A stretch of 64,000 bases of DNA from an uncultured Clostridia bacterium (GTDB taxonomy: Bacteria; Bacillota; Clostridia; UBA1381). The notes under the pieces were generated by a model. That model saw only the letters and a program-made list of their open reading frames with translations. It was not told where the DNA came from and ran no database searches. Position numbers and translations under genes: made by a program. Where the stretch lies: the NCBI GenBank assembly GCA_934462715.1, contig CAKSIJ010000007.1, forward strand, positions 79,415-143,414. Reading direction: 5' to 3'. Below, one piece after another: positions 46,052-54,028 of the stretch (position 1 is its first letter; each line of letters starts with the position of its first letter).

Positions 46052-46764
46052 CAAAAATCCCCCTTTATCACTCCAAAAATATGCGAAACATCAGGTATGG
46101 CTGCGTCCGCATACTGCCTTGCAAGCTCATTTTTGCCGACGCATACCGAAAAAATGCCGGCATTTTTTGCAAAGCATATATCTGTAATTGTATCTCCTGC
46201 CATTATTATATTTTCACACGGAATACCAAAATCCGCAGAAAAGTCCAAAACACACTGCGGATTTGGTTTAACCGGAGTTTTTCCGTCATCTGTATAAACT
46301 CTTGTGAATAAATCACCGATTCCGAGCTTTTCAAGACATTTATGCGTGATTTTATAATTATCCGTCGTAACGACCGCAAGCTTTATTCCGTTGGATTTCA
46401 GCTTTCGCAAAACATCTGCAAGGTTGTCGCAGACAGGCTTTACCTCTCCGCAATCCGCATTTTTTTCATATGCCTCAATCGTCATTTCAACCGCACATTC
46501 CGGTTTTATATCAACACCGTATGCTTTCAGAATTTTATATACCGCCATTCCTATCTGCTCATACGTTCCTTTGCATAAAAGCCCGTCAGTATCGGCAGTT
46601 CCCTCCGACACTCCGAAAGCTTCGAGAAACTCATCTGTCGCTATATCTTCTCTTCCCGTATTTGACAGTATCGTTTTCAAAGCCCTTACCGAAACCTCAA
46701 TCCAAAAATCATCAAACTTCATCAATGTTCCGTCTTTATCAAAAAAAATTGCATGTACGTTCAT
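46051..46764 (-). CDS. HAD family phosphatase
   Basis: 237 residues. Motif I FFDKDGTLM (nucleophile Asp9), motif II VVTTDN, motif III lysine in KPNPQ and motif IV MAGDTITDICFAKNAG are complete, with a helical cap between. It belongs with phosphoglycolate-phosphatase-like hydrolases. AGGAG precedes the ATG. It is coupled with the EamA transporter. Confidence 0.93.
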   Translation of the reverse strand: MNVHAIFFDKDGTLMKFDDFWIEVSVRALKTILSNTGREDIATDEFLEAFGVSEGTADTDGLLCKGTYEQIGMAVYKILKAYGVDIKPECAVEMTIEAYEKNADCGEVKPVCDNLADVLRKLKSNGIKLAVVTTDNYKITHKCLEKLGIGDLFTRVYTDDGKTPVKPNPQCVLDFSADFGIPCENIIMAGDTITDICFAKNAGIFSVCVGKNELARQYADAAIPDVSHIFGVIKGDF

Positions 46765-46894
46765 AGTAACTCCTATTCCGCCGCCGTAAGGCGGCTGTGC
46801 CTTGCGTAGTGCAGATATTATATCACAAATCTACAAATATTTCAATATTTGTGACAATATGTTAACATACGAACGGCGGTTTATTTAATAAAAA

Positions 46895-46924
46895 AATAAA
46901 TCCGGAAAAAATTCCGGATTTATT
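46895..46924 (-). terminator. terminator of the ferredoxin gene
   Basis: AATAAATCCGGAA pairs with TTCCGGATTTATT; the minus strand continues with TTTTTATT. Confidence 0.88.
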
Positions 46925-46945
46925 AAAGATAAGATATTATGCTAA

Positions 46946-47116
46946 TTATGCCTGCTGAGGAGCACCTACAGGACAAGTTTCCGCACAAGCTCCGCATTCG
47001 ATACAGGTAGCTTCGTCAATAACGTATGTGCTGTCGCCTTCCGATATAGCGCTTACGGGACATTCTGCCGCACAAGCTCCGCAGCTGATGCAATCCTCGC
47101 TGATTTTGTATGCCAT
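46946..47116 (-). CDS. 2[4Fe-4S] ferredoxin
   Basis: 56 residues with two clusters of the Clostridial type: CISCGACAAECP and CIECGACAETCP. AAGGAGGTG lies a few bases before the ATG, a near perfect Shine-Dalgarno site. It carries low-potential electrons in the cytoplasm, for example for pyruvate:ferredoxin oxidoreductase or hydrogenase. It has its own promoter (47176-47204) and terminator. Confidence 0.96.
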   Translation of the reverse strand: MAYKISEDCISCGACAAECPVSAISEGDSTYVIDEATCIECGACAETCPVGAPQQA

Positions 47117-47175
47117 CAAAAACACCTCCTTATTTTTTCGGACCGGAAAAAATACCGATCTCCAATCCTATGATT

Positions 47176-47204
47176 ATTATAACATAACAAAACAAAATAT
47201 TCAA
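47176..47204 (-). promoter_or_regulatory. promoter of the ferredoxin gene
   Basis: On the minus strand TTGAAT (47204-47199), 17 bp, TATAAT (47181-47176). Confidence 0.8.
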
Positions 47205-47325
47205 GTTTTTTTTTACAATTAGAAAAAATTTTAAAAAATTAAAAAAACGGTCATAAGTTCCCGTACCGATAATATCAAACCGCAACTGTGTTTAATGCAT
47301 TTCGGCGAAAAATTTTTAAAAGCTA

Positions 47326-47354
47326 TTGACATTTGCCTCTTAAAGCATTATAAT
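47326..47354 (+). promoter_or_regulatory. consensus promoter of the flavodoxin-like gene
   Basis: TTGACA (47326-47331), 17 bp, TATAAT (47349-47354): a perfect consensus that would be strong unless repressed. Confidence 0.88.
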
Positions 47355-47356
47355 AT

Positions 47357-47378
47357 AACTAACGAACATTAGTTAGCA
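47357..47378 (+). promoter_or_regulatory. candidate TetR-type operator over the transcription start
   Basis: CTAAC-GAACATTA-GTTAG (core 47359-47376) is an inverted repeat placed from just after the -10 box across +1, where a dimeric repressor would block a strong promoter. Its form is like TetR-family sites. No TetR gene is in the window. Confidence 0.6.
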
Positions 47379-47395
47379 TAAAAGGTGTTATATAT

Positions 47396-48076
47396 ATGAA
47401 TATTACAGTAATACGCGCCACAAGCCGTAAAAACAGCAGTACATACAACGCTGCACAATATTTTATTTCAAAGCTGAACAGCGTAGGCGAGGTTTTTGAA
47501 TTTACCCTGCCGCGTGATATGCCCCACATTTGCTGCGGCTGTTACGGCTGTCTGAACGGCAAGGAGGAAAAATGCGGAGGATTTGAATATCTTAAACCGA
47601 TAAACGAAGCATTTGCAAAATCACAGCTGATTATTTTCTGTTGCCCCGTTTGGTGTTTTCATGCGCCGGGGCAGATTAAGTCTTTTTTGGATCATTACGG
47701 CTGGAGATGGCTTGTTCACCGCCCGAATTTTGAGATGAAAAACAAACAAGCGGTCATAATCACAAGCGCCGGAGGAGGCGGTCTGAAATCTGCCGCAAGT
47801 GATATAAAGGACAGCATGGACTACTGGGGCATTGCAAGAACTCATGTTATTACCCAATCGGTATGGGGATTTTTCTGGAACGATATGCCCGAAAAATTCA
47901 AGAAGCAATTTATAAAAAAACTGGATAAAACTGCTGCGAAAGTTGAAAAGCACGCAAAGAAGCTCAAGCCGTCTTTAAAGGTTAAAGCCCTTTACAATAT
48001 GTTTTCCAAGCTTCACCTAAAAGATAAAATGTGGAAGCTCGATAATGAATACTGGAAAGAAAACTATATAAAATAA
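47396..48076 (+). CDS. flavodoxin-fold NAD(P)H oxidoreductase
   Basis: 226 residues. ITVIRATSRKNSSTYNAA is a modified FMN loop; HICCGCYGCLNGKEEKCGG gives a Cys-rich region; IIFCCPVWCFHAPGQIKSFLDHYGWRW is the NADPH-dependent FMN reductase core. The last 60 residues are Lys-rich. AAAGGTG lies eight bases before the ATG. A strong promoter under a palindromic operator implies an inducible stress or redox gene. Confidence 0.88.
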   Translation: MNITVIRATSRKNSSTYNAAQYFISKLNSVGEVFEFTLPRDMPHICCGCYGCLNGKEEKCGGFEYLKPINEAFAKSQLIIFCCPVWCFHAPGQIKSFLDHYGWRWLVHRPNFEMKNKQAVIITSAGGGGLKSAASDIKDSMDYWGIARTHVITQSVWGFFWNDMPEKFKKQFIKKLDKTAAKVEKHAKKLKPSLKVKALYNMFSKLHLKDKMWKLDNEYWKENYIK

Positions 48077-48115
48077 AACAGACAGTTTTAAAATAACGCA
48101 CTGAAAGGATTTACT

Positions 48116-48757
48116 ATGTACGATTTAATACTTTTTGACCTCGACGGTACTCTGACTTTGCCCGAAACAGGTATAACAAGGTCGGTGCAATACGCTCTCG
48201 GTTTTTTCGGAATCAACGAAAAAAATCCCGATAACCTCAGACGGTTTATAGGCCCTCCGCTCGTTGATGGGTTTATGGAATTTTACAATATGTCACAAAA
48301 TGACGCTCTTACGGCTGTAGAAAAATACAGAGAGCGTTTTTCAAAAACCGGCATTTTTGAAAACGAGCTTATAGAGGGTGTACCCTCAATGCTCAAAGAA
48401 TTAAAAAAGCACGGAAAAAAGCTTGCGCTTGCAACGTCAAAGCCTGCTCCTTACTCTGCTAAAATAGTCAAACATTTCGGAATTGATAAATATTTTGATT
48501 TTCTATCCTGCTCAGAGCTTGACGGAACGCATAATGACAAATCGGAAATTATTGCAGAAGCTTTGAAGGTTGCCGAAAACTGTAAATTCCCGATCATGGT
48601 CGGCGACAGAAAGCATGACGCAATCGGAGCAGAAAAAAACAGTATACCGTTTATCGGTGTATCCTACGGCTATGCCGCAGACGGTGAACTTGAAGCCTTT
48701 AATCCGGCAGCGATAGCTTCGGACATTCATGAGCTTCAAGGTATTTTGTTAAAATAA
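48116..48757 (+). CDS. HAD family hydrolase, phosphoglycolate phosphatase type
   Basis: 213 residues: FDLDGTLTLPETG (nucleophile Asp8), LATSKPAPYS, and VGDRKHDAIGAEKNSIPFIGVSYGYA, the Gph/PpaX arrangement with an alpha-helical cap. GAAAGGA precedes the ATG. It follows the flavodoxin-like gene by 39 bp and probably shares its transcript. Confidence 0.92.
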   Translation: MYDLILFDLDGTLTLPETGITRSVQYALGFFGINEKNPDNLRRFIGPPLVDGFMEFYNMSQNDALTAVEKYRERFSKTGIFENELIEGVPSMLKELKKHGKKLALATSKPAPYSAKIVKHFGIDKYFDFLSCSELDGTHNDKSEIIAEALKVAENCKFPIMVGDRKHDAIGAEKNSIPFIGVSYGYAADGELEAFNPAAIASDIHELQGILLK

Positions 48758-48773
48758 TATATTCGTATTAATC

Positions 48774-48806
48774 GGCACACCTGTCTTTTTTCGGGTGTGT
48801 CTTTTC
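48774..48806 (+). terminator. probable terminator after the HAD gene
   Basis: CACACC and GGTGTG close a T-rich loop, followed by TCTTTTCGTT. Confidence 0.6.
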
Positions 48807-48909
48807 GTTCTGAGATTTTTTGCATCAATAAAATCCGAAAATTTTTCGTAGCTTCGGGTCTTTAAATTTACCGATATATGTGATATAATATTGAAAAATG
48901 CATTTTTGT

Positions 48910-48929
48910 GCGCCGGGTAAAACCGGCGC
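48910..48929 (+). promoter_or_regulatory. leader hairpin abutting the lacI-family ribosome site
   Basis: GCGCCGG/CCGGCGC closes a GTAAAA loop and ends one base before GGAGG (48930-48934). TATAAT lies at 48884-48889, so the mRNA begins only about 15 nt before the stem. The stem may tune ribosome access. Confidence 0.6.
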
Positions 48930-48942
48930 GGAGGTACCTGTA

Positions 48943-49923
48943 ATGAATTACAAAAAAATAGCGCAGATAGCAAACGTTTCGGTGTCTACCGTTTCAAAGG
49001 CTCTTTCCGGAAGCAAGGAAGTCAGCGATGAGCTTGCAAAAAGAATAATCGACATAGCGATGAGCGGAGGTTATTTTGAGGAGAAGGGCAAAAGAAAGAT
49101 TGAATACACAAATGAAAAGGAACTTTCAATAGCTGTCGTATGCCCCGAGATAGTCAGCATTGAATATGCAAGGGAAATCACCGCAATTAAAAGAGCGGTT
49201 GAAGCAAGGAGTGCTGTTGCTGCGGTCTATGTGTATGATTTTGATTGCGAAAAGCTCGACAAGATAATAAAAACGCTTACCGTAAGAAACTGTGCGGACG
49301 GAATAGTTCTTTTTCCGATGAACAATTCAATTTTTGAAACGCCAATACCGATAGTTACCATTTCGTCACAGTTATGTAAATATGACAGTGTTTCGTGCAG
49401 CAACCAAACATATTTTGATGAAATTGTGTCATATCTCAAGAACTTGGGGCATAAAAGGATTGCCTTTGTCGGCGAAAGTCTTACAATCTCAAAGCAGAAC
49501 TGCTTTTGCAGAAGTATGGAGAAATTCGGCTTGACCTGTAATGAGGACGATATGTATACTATTTCCGAAAGATTTGAGAGGATAGGGTATGCCGCAGCGG
49601 AGAAAATGCTAAAAAAGGAGCTTCCCACAGCGGTTGTCTGTGCATATGATGAAATTGCCCTTGCAATGATACACAGCTTTAAAGATCACGGTGTTTCAGT
49701 TCCGGCAGATATAAGCGTTATCGGAATAAATGATATTCCGTCGGCGGCTTATTCTCAGCTGCCGCTTACTACGGTACGCACATTTCAGGAGGATCAGGGA
49801 GAAATACTCGTCAAGCTTTTGTATGATAAGATTTTCGGAAAATCGCAGCTTGTTCAGCACATAACGGTTGACCCCGAATTGGTGGTAAGAAAATCGACCG
49901 GTAGGGCAAGGACGGCAGAATAA
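48943..49923 (+). CDS. LacI family transcriptional regulator
   Basis: 326 residues. MNYKKIAQIANVSVSTVSKA is a LacI helix-turn-helix, followed by ALSGSKEVSDELAKRI hinge helices and a periplasmic-binding-like sugar domain (GHKRIAFVGES, AVVCAYDEIALAMIHSFKDHGVSVP, SVIGINDI). ATG 48943 is chosen for GGAGG eight bases upstream. It precedes an EamA transporter and a GH39 glycosidase in the same direction, so it probably represses them. Confidence 0.94.
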   Translation: MNYKKIAQIANVSVSTVSKALSGSKEVSDELAKRIIDIAMSGGYFEEKGKRKIEYTNEKELSIAVVCPEIVSIEYAREITAIKRAVEARSAVAAVYVYDFDCEKLDKIIKTLTVRNCADGIVLFPMNNSIFETPIPIVTISSQLCKYDSVSCSNQTYFDEIVSYLKNLGHKRIAFVGESLTISKQNCFCRSMEKFGLTCNEDDMYTISERFERIGYAAAEKMLKKELPTAVVCAYDEIALAMIHSFKDHGVSVPADISVIGINDIPSAAYSQLPLTTVRTFQEDQGEILVKLLYDKIFGKSQLVQHITVDPELVVRKSTGRARTAE

Positions 49924-49983
49924 TTATAATTAATATTGATTTTCGATATAAAAAAACAATTAAAAACAAGGAGTTATTATATC

Positions 49984-50868
49984 ATGGGAACATTATACAT
50001 ATCAATTATATTGGTGTGCAGAGTATTTCAGCACCTGTTCAGTAAGCGCGCAAGCAACGCAGTGAGAACGAAGCCGTGCTTTTTCAAGTATATGGCATTT
50101 ACAAAGGTTATCGCCGCTGCTATGGGACTTATACTGATTTTGATTGCCGGTAACGGCTTCAAATGCGATTTGCTGACGGTTTTGATTTCAACATTTTCGG
50201 GTATTATGCTTGTTCTGTCCTCAGCGTGCAGTATGCTTGCTCTGAGGAGCGGAACGGTGGCGCTTTCGTCGCTGTTCGGAACGGCGGGACTTATTGTGCC
50301 CTGCATTGCCGGAATATTTCTTTTTAACGCGCCGATGTCATGGGGACAGTGGCTCGGAGTTGCAATTTTCTTTGTTGCGGCATACCTTATGATAACAAGC
50401 TCATCAAAAATTGCCTGCAAATTTACCTTTAAGACCTTTTTGCTGCTTTTGGGAGTTATGTTCACAAACGGCTTTACAATGCTTGCTCAGCAGATGTTTA
50501 CGTTCTATGTCCCGGAGGGTGACGTTTCGGTATTTTCGTTTTTGTCATTCGGAATTGTCGGCATATTTATGATTATTATGGCGATAATTACATCGGCAAG
50601 GAGTGAACACACCGAAGGAGATAAGCTGACACCGAGCATCATGGGAATGGCTTTGGTGCTTGCGATAGCCGTATTCATCATAAATCAGCTTGCGACGCTT
50701 TCAACGGCATTCGTTTCACCGGTTGTGCTTTTCACTTTCATAAACGGAGGAAGTACCATAATCGCTGCTATTGTTGCCGCAGTATGCTTCCGTGAAAGAC
50801 TTACGGTAAGAAGCGTTTTGGGTATTATCATCGGCGTTGCGTCCATGGTAATAATAAAAGCGATGTAA
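49984..50868 (+). CDS. EamA-like transporter of the LacI/GH39 locus
   Basis: 294 residues and about ten membrane helices, with DMT-type repeats (SACSMLALRSGTVALSSLFGTAGLIVPCIAG and INGGSTIIAAIVAAVCFRERLT ending each half). AAGGAG lies about ten bases before the ATG at 49984. Most EamA proteins export or import small metabolites; between a LacI regulator and a glycosidase a sugar or glycoside is plausible, though unusual for this family. Confidence 0.85.
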   Translation: MGTLYISIILVCRVFQHLFSKRASNAVRTKPCFFKYMAFTKVIAAAMGLILILIAGNGFKCDLLTVLISTFSGIMLVLSSACSMLALRSGTVALSSLFGTAGLIVPCIAGIFLFNAPMSWGQWLGVAIFFVAAYLMITSSSKIACKFTFKTFLLLLGVMFTNGFTMLAQQMFTFYVPEGDVSVFSFLSFGIVGIFMIIMAIITSARSEHTEGDKLTPSIMGMALVLAIAVFIINQLATLSTAFVSPVVLFTFINGGSTIIAAIVAAVCFRERLTVRSVLGIIIGVASMVIIKAM

Positions 50869-50924
50869 AAACATATTATGTTTTACATATATTATTAAAT
50901 TCAGAAAATGAAGGTGATTAAGCT

Positions 50925-52238
50925 ATGGAACATCTAAAATTTGATTTATCCAAAAATGACGGTAAATTCAAAGTCATGAATGCCACAAACGGCGGACCGT
51001 GGCACAAAAGACACGCAAACGATCAGTTCAGAAGTAATTTCAATGACTACAAAGCGGCAAGAATACCGTATTCAAGAAATCATGACAGTGCGGTATGCGG
51101 TATATACGGAGGACCTTTCAGTCACGATATAACCAACATTTTCCCGAATTTTGACGCAGACGTCAACGATCCCGAATCCTATGATTTTGCCTGCACCGAC
51201 GAGGCTATACTTGTATGTCTTGACGCAGGTACGGAAACATATTTCAGGCTCGGACAGACTATAGAACATCAGGTAAAAAAGCACGGAACAATTCCGCCGA
51301 AGGATTTTCATAAGTGGGCGCAGATATGCGAGCATATCATAAGACACTATAATGAGGGCTGGGCTGACGGATATAAGCTGAATATCCAATACTGGGAAAT
51401 CTGGAACGAGCCGGATTTAGACCCCGATGACAGCACAAACAAGCGTACATGGGGAGGTACAAAGGCACAGTTTTTCGACCTTTTTGAGATCACATCAAAG
51501 CATTTGAAAAAGTGTTTTCCGAATTTAAAAATCGGCGGACCTGCATTGGCTTGGAACGAGGACTGGGCTGATGATTTTCTTAAAGAAATGCAAAAACGTC
51601 AAGTGGAACTGGATTTCTTCTCATGGCATATATACTGCAACGAACCGCAGTGGCTTGTGCAAAAAGCCGAACGTCTTAAAAAAAGGCTTGTAAAATACGG
51701 ATATGAAAACTCGGAGAGTATTCTTAACGAATGGAATTACATCAAGGGCTGGACAGATGAATTTTTGTATTCGATTAAAACAATGCACGGTATAAAAGGC
51801 GCAGTATTTACAATGGCGTGCATAACAGCCTCGCAACATTCGTCAATAGATATGCTTATGTATTACGATACAAGACCGTCCGCATTTAACGGTGTGTTCG
51901 ACTTCTATACATACGAACCGTTAAAGGGCTACTATCCTCTTATGTGGTACGGAAAATTCTATGATACGGAATATGAGGTTATCTGCGATGACAGTCCGGA
52001 AAACATCTATACTCTGTGCGGAGTGAAAAAGGACGGCAAAACTCTGAGCGTTGTCACATACTACACAGACAGCGAACAGGAAGCCGAAAGCAAGGAAATC
52101 AGCATTGATTTCGGACGTGAGGGAAAATACAAGATATATCTTCTTGACGGGGAGCATGACGGTGAAGAAATATCCCAAACCTCGGATCTTGCATTAAATC
52201 TTAAACCTAACACCTGCGTATTGATTGAAGAAATCTAA
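50925..52238 (+). CDS. GH39 family glycoside hydrolase (beta-xylosidase-like)
   Basis: 437 residues without signal peptide. The acid/base is Glu162 in YWEIWNEPDL, and the nucleophile Glu269 in SILNEWNY, both GH39 hallmarks; a small beta domain ends the protein (KIYLLDGEHDGEEI). It should hydrolyse a xyloside or similar glycoside inside the cell. GAAGGTG precedes the ATG. It is the last gene of a LacI-EamA-GH39 locus and ends in a strong hairpin. Confidence 0.9.
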   Translation: MEHLKFDLSKNDGKFKVMNATNGGPWHKRHANDQFRSNFNDYKAARIPYSRNHDSAVCGIYGGPFSHDITNIFPNFDADVNDPESYDFACTDEAILVCLDAGTETYFRLGQTIEHQVKKHGTIPPKDFHKWAQICEHIIRHYNEGWADGYKLNIQYWEIWNEPDLDPDDSTNKRTWGGTKAQFFDLFEITSKHLKKCFPNLKIGGPALAWNEDWADDFLKEMQKRQVELDFFSWHIYCNEPQWLVQKAERLKKRLVKYGYENSESILNEWNYIKGWTDEFLYSIKTMHGIKGAVFTMACITASQHSSIDMLMYYDTRPSAFNGVFDFYTYEPLKGYYPLMWYGKFYDTEYEVICDDSPENIYTLCGVKKDGKTLSVVTYYTDSEQEAESKEISIDFGREGKYKIYLLDGEHDGEEISQTSDLALNLKPNTCVLIEEI

Positions 52239-52245
52239 AAAAATC

Positions 52246-52311
52246 GGCTCTTTGCCGTAATTGTGAAAGATCCTACAGGGGATTTTCCAATGCAATTATC
52301 GGCAAAGAGCC
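52246..52311. terminator. strong bidirectional terminator
   Basis: GGCTCTTTGCCG-tAATTG pairs with CAATTA-tCGGCAAAGAGCC over a 30-base loop, followed by TTTGC. It separates the convergent GH39 and LRR genes. Confidence 0.8.
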
Positions 52312-52355
52312 TTTGCTGTCAACTATGAAAATTATTAAACGGCTTGACGTTTAAT

Positions 52356-54008
52356 TTATTCTGCGGTTTTTGCACCGCATACCGGAATCATACTTTCAAG
52401 ACTTTCCCAAACCATGGCTTTGGCGTGCGTATAGGTTTTATCCGTTTCAAACGTTATTTTCGTGCCGTTATATATACCAAATTGCATATCGACAAATTTA
52501 TCGCCGTTGTAAAGAACAAGGATAACGGTTTTGCCTTTTTCCGTGTTTATCGGCTCGACAGCTATATTTCCGCTGTTTAGCTGCACTGCTTTAATGCCTT
52601 TACAGTAGGTAATAATGCTATCGGATATCGAATGATTTTCTCCTTTATCTATATCACCCCAATCCTCTTTGCTTCCAATGTAATTAACATTTTTCAATTT
52701 ATTGCACTTGTTAAATGCATACTCGCCGATACTCGTTACGCTGTTCGGGATTGTAACGCTTGTTAAGCTTGAACAGTTGAAAAAGGTATAATTGCCAATA
52801 CTTGTTACACCGTCCGGGATTATGATGCTTGTTAAGGCTCTGCAATAATTAAACGCGTCATCTCCAATGGTTTTTACACCGTTTGGAATTGTTACGTTTG
52901 TTAAATTCCAACATCTTTCAAATGCTCCGTCGGAAATAGTTGTTATGCCGTCGGGGATTTCAAAACTGTTGTCCGATTTGTTTTTCGGAAAACATATAAT
53001 TTCCGTTTTTTCTTTATTGTATAAAATACCGTTTTCGGAGCAATATGCACTGTTGCCGTCGGCAACGCTTATATTCGTTAAGCCGATACAAGTTTGAAAT
53101 GCACAATTACCGATACGTATCACATTTTTCGGGATTGCCATGCCTGTTAAACCGCTGCAGCTTTCAAATGCATAATTGCCGATACTTACTACGCTGTCGG
53201 GGATTGTTATGCTTTTTAATTCATCGCAACCGATAAACGCATAATCGGCAATGGTTTTTGTTCCGGGTTTTATGGCATAATCACTTATATTACCTTTATT
53301 CAGTGCCCCATCGTCTGCCTTGATAAGATGATTTCCGATATACAGTACTTCCCATTCTGAATCATCATTATAGAATCCGGTGTATTGAAAAGCATTATCG
53401 CCAATGCTTACCACGCTGTCCGGAAGCGTTATGTTATTTAAGTTGCGGCAACCGCTAAACGCAAATGTGCCAATACTTTTTGTGCCGTTTTGAATTGTAA
53501 CGCTTGTAAGATTATCGCAGGAAGAAAACGCAGACTCACCAATGCTTATTACGTTGCCGGGAATTGTTACATTCGTTAAGCCGGTACAATTTTGAAATGA
53601 ACCCTTGCTAATGGTTGTTACACTATTCGAAATTGTAACACTTGCCAAACTTACACACTCTAAAAATGCATATTCACCAATGGTTGTAACGCTGTCCGGA
53701 ATTTTTACATTTATTAAACCTTTACAATAGTAAAACGCATAAGAACCGATACTTTCTACACCGCTTTCTATATTTAAATTCACAATATCCTCACAAAAGC
53801 TATCCCAAGGTGCAGGAGATGTAAGCGAATACTGTTTCATATCGCCGGTACCGGTTATGGTAAGTGCATTTGTAGAAAAATCATATGAATAGCTCACGGT
53901 TTCACCGCATTTGCCGGATGTGACCTGTGCAAAAACCGGCATGGACACGAGCGTCATAACCATACAAAAAGCAATGACCGCCGCCTGCACTCGTTTCCTT
54001 TTAAACAT
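52356..54008 (-). CDS. secreted BspA-like leucine-rich-repeat protein
   Basis: 550 residues. Signal peptide to about Ala27, then a run of LRR_5 repeats of 23 residues with the pattern L-x2-V-x-I-P-x2-V-x2-I-G-x2-A-F-x2-C (for example SVTSIGEYAFNKCNKLKNV). The C-terminal module, RLIL-like VILVLYNGDKFVDMQFGIYN to KAMVWESLESMIPVC, is a Clostridial surface-protein tail also seen in the pseudogene at 39842-40537. No wall anchor is visible. Probably adhesion or host/food binding. Confidence 0.9.
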   Translation of the reverse strand: MFKRKRVQAAVIAFCMVMTLVSMPVFAQVTSGKCGETVSYSYDFSTNALTITGTGDMKQYSLTSPAPWDSFCEDIVNLNIESGVESIGSYAFYYCKGLINVKIPDSVTTIGEYAFLECVSLASVTISNSVTTISKGSFQNCTGLTNVTIPGNVISIGESAFSSCDNLTSVTIQNGTKSIGTFAFSGCRNLNNITLPDSVVSIGDNAFQYTGFYNDDSEWEVLYIGNHLIKADDGALNKGNISDYAIKPGTKTIADYAFIGCDELKSITIPDSVVSIGNYAFESCSGLTGMAIPKNVIRIGNCAFQTCIGLTNISVADGNSAYCSENGILYNKEKTEIICFPKNKSDNSFEIPDGITTISDGAFERCWNLTNVTIPNGVKTIGDDAFNYCRALTSIIIPDGVTSIGNYTFFNCSSLTSVTIPNSVTSIGEYAFNKCNKLKNVNYIGSKEDWGDIDKGENHSISDSIITYCKGIKAVQLNSGNIAVEPINTEKGKTVILVLYNGDKFVDMQFGIYNGTKITFETDKTYTHAKAMVWESLESMIPVCGAKTAE

Positions 54009-54028
54009 AATAACAGCCGCCTTTCTTA

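Noticed and set aside
48898..48942. Upstream in-frame ATG of the LacI-family gene
   Set aside because: It lies before the hairpin and the GGAGG site; the ATG at 48943 fits the ribosome site and the usual LacI N-terminus.
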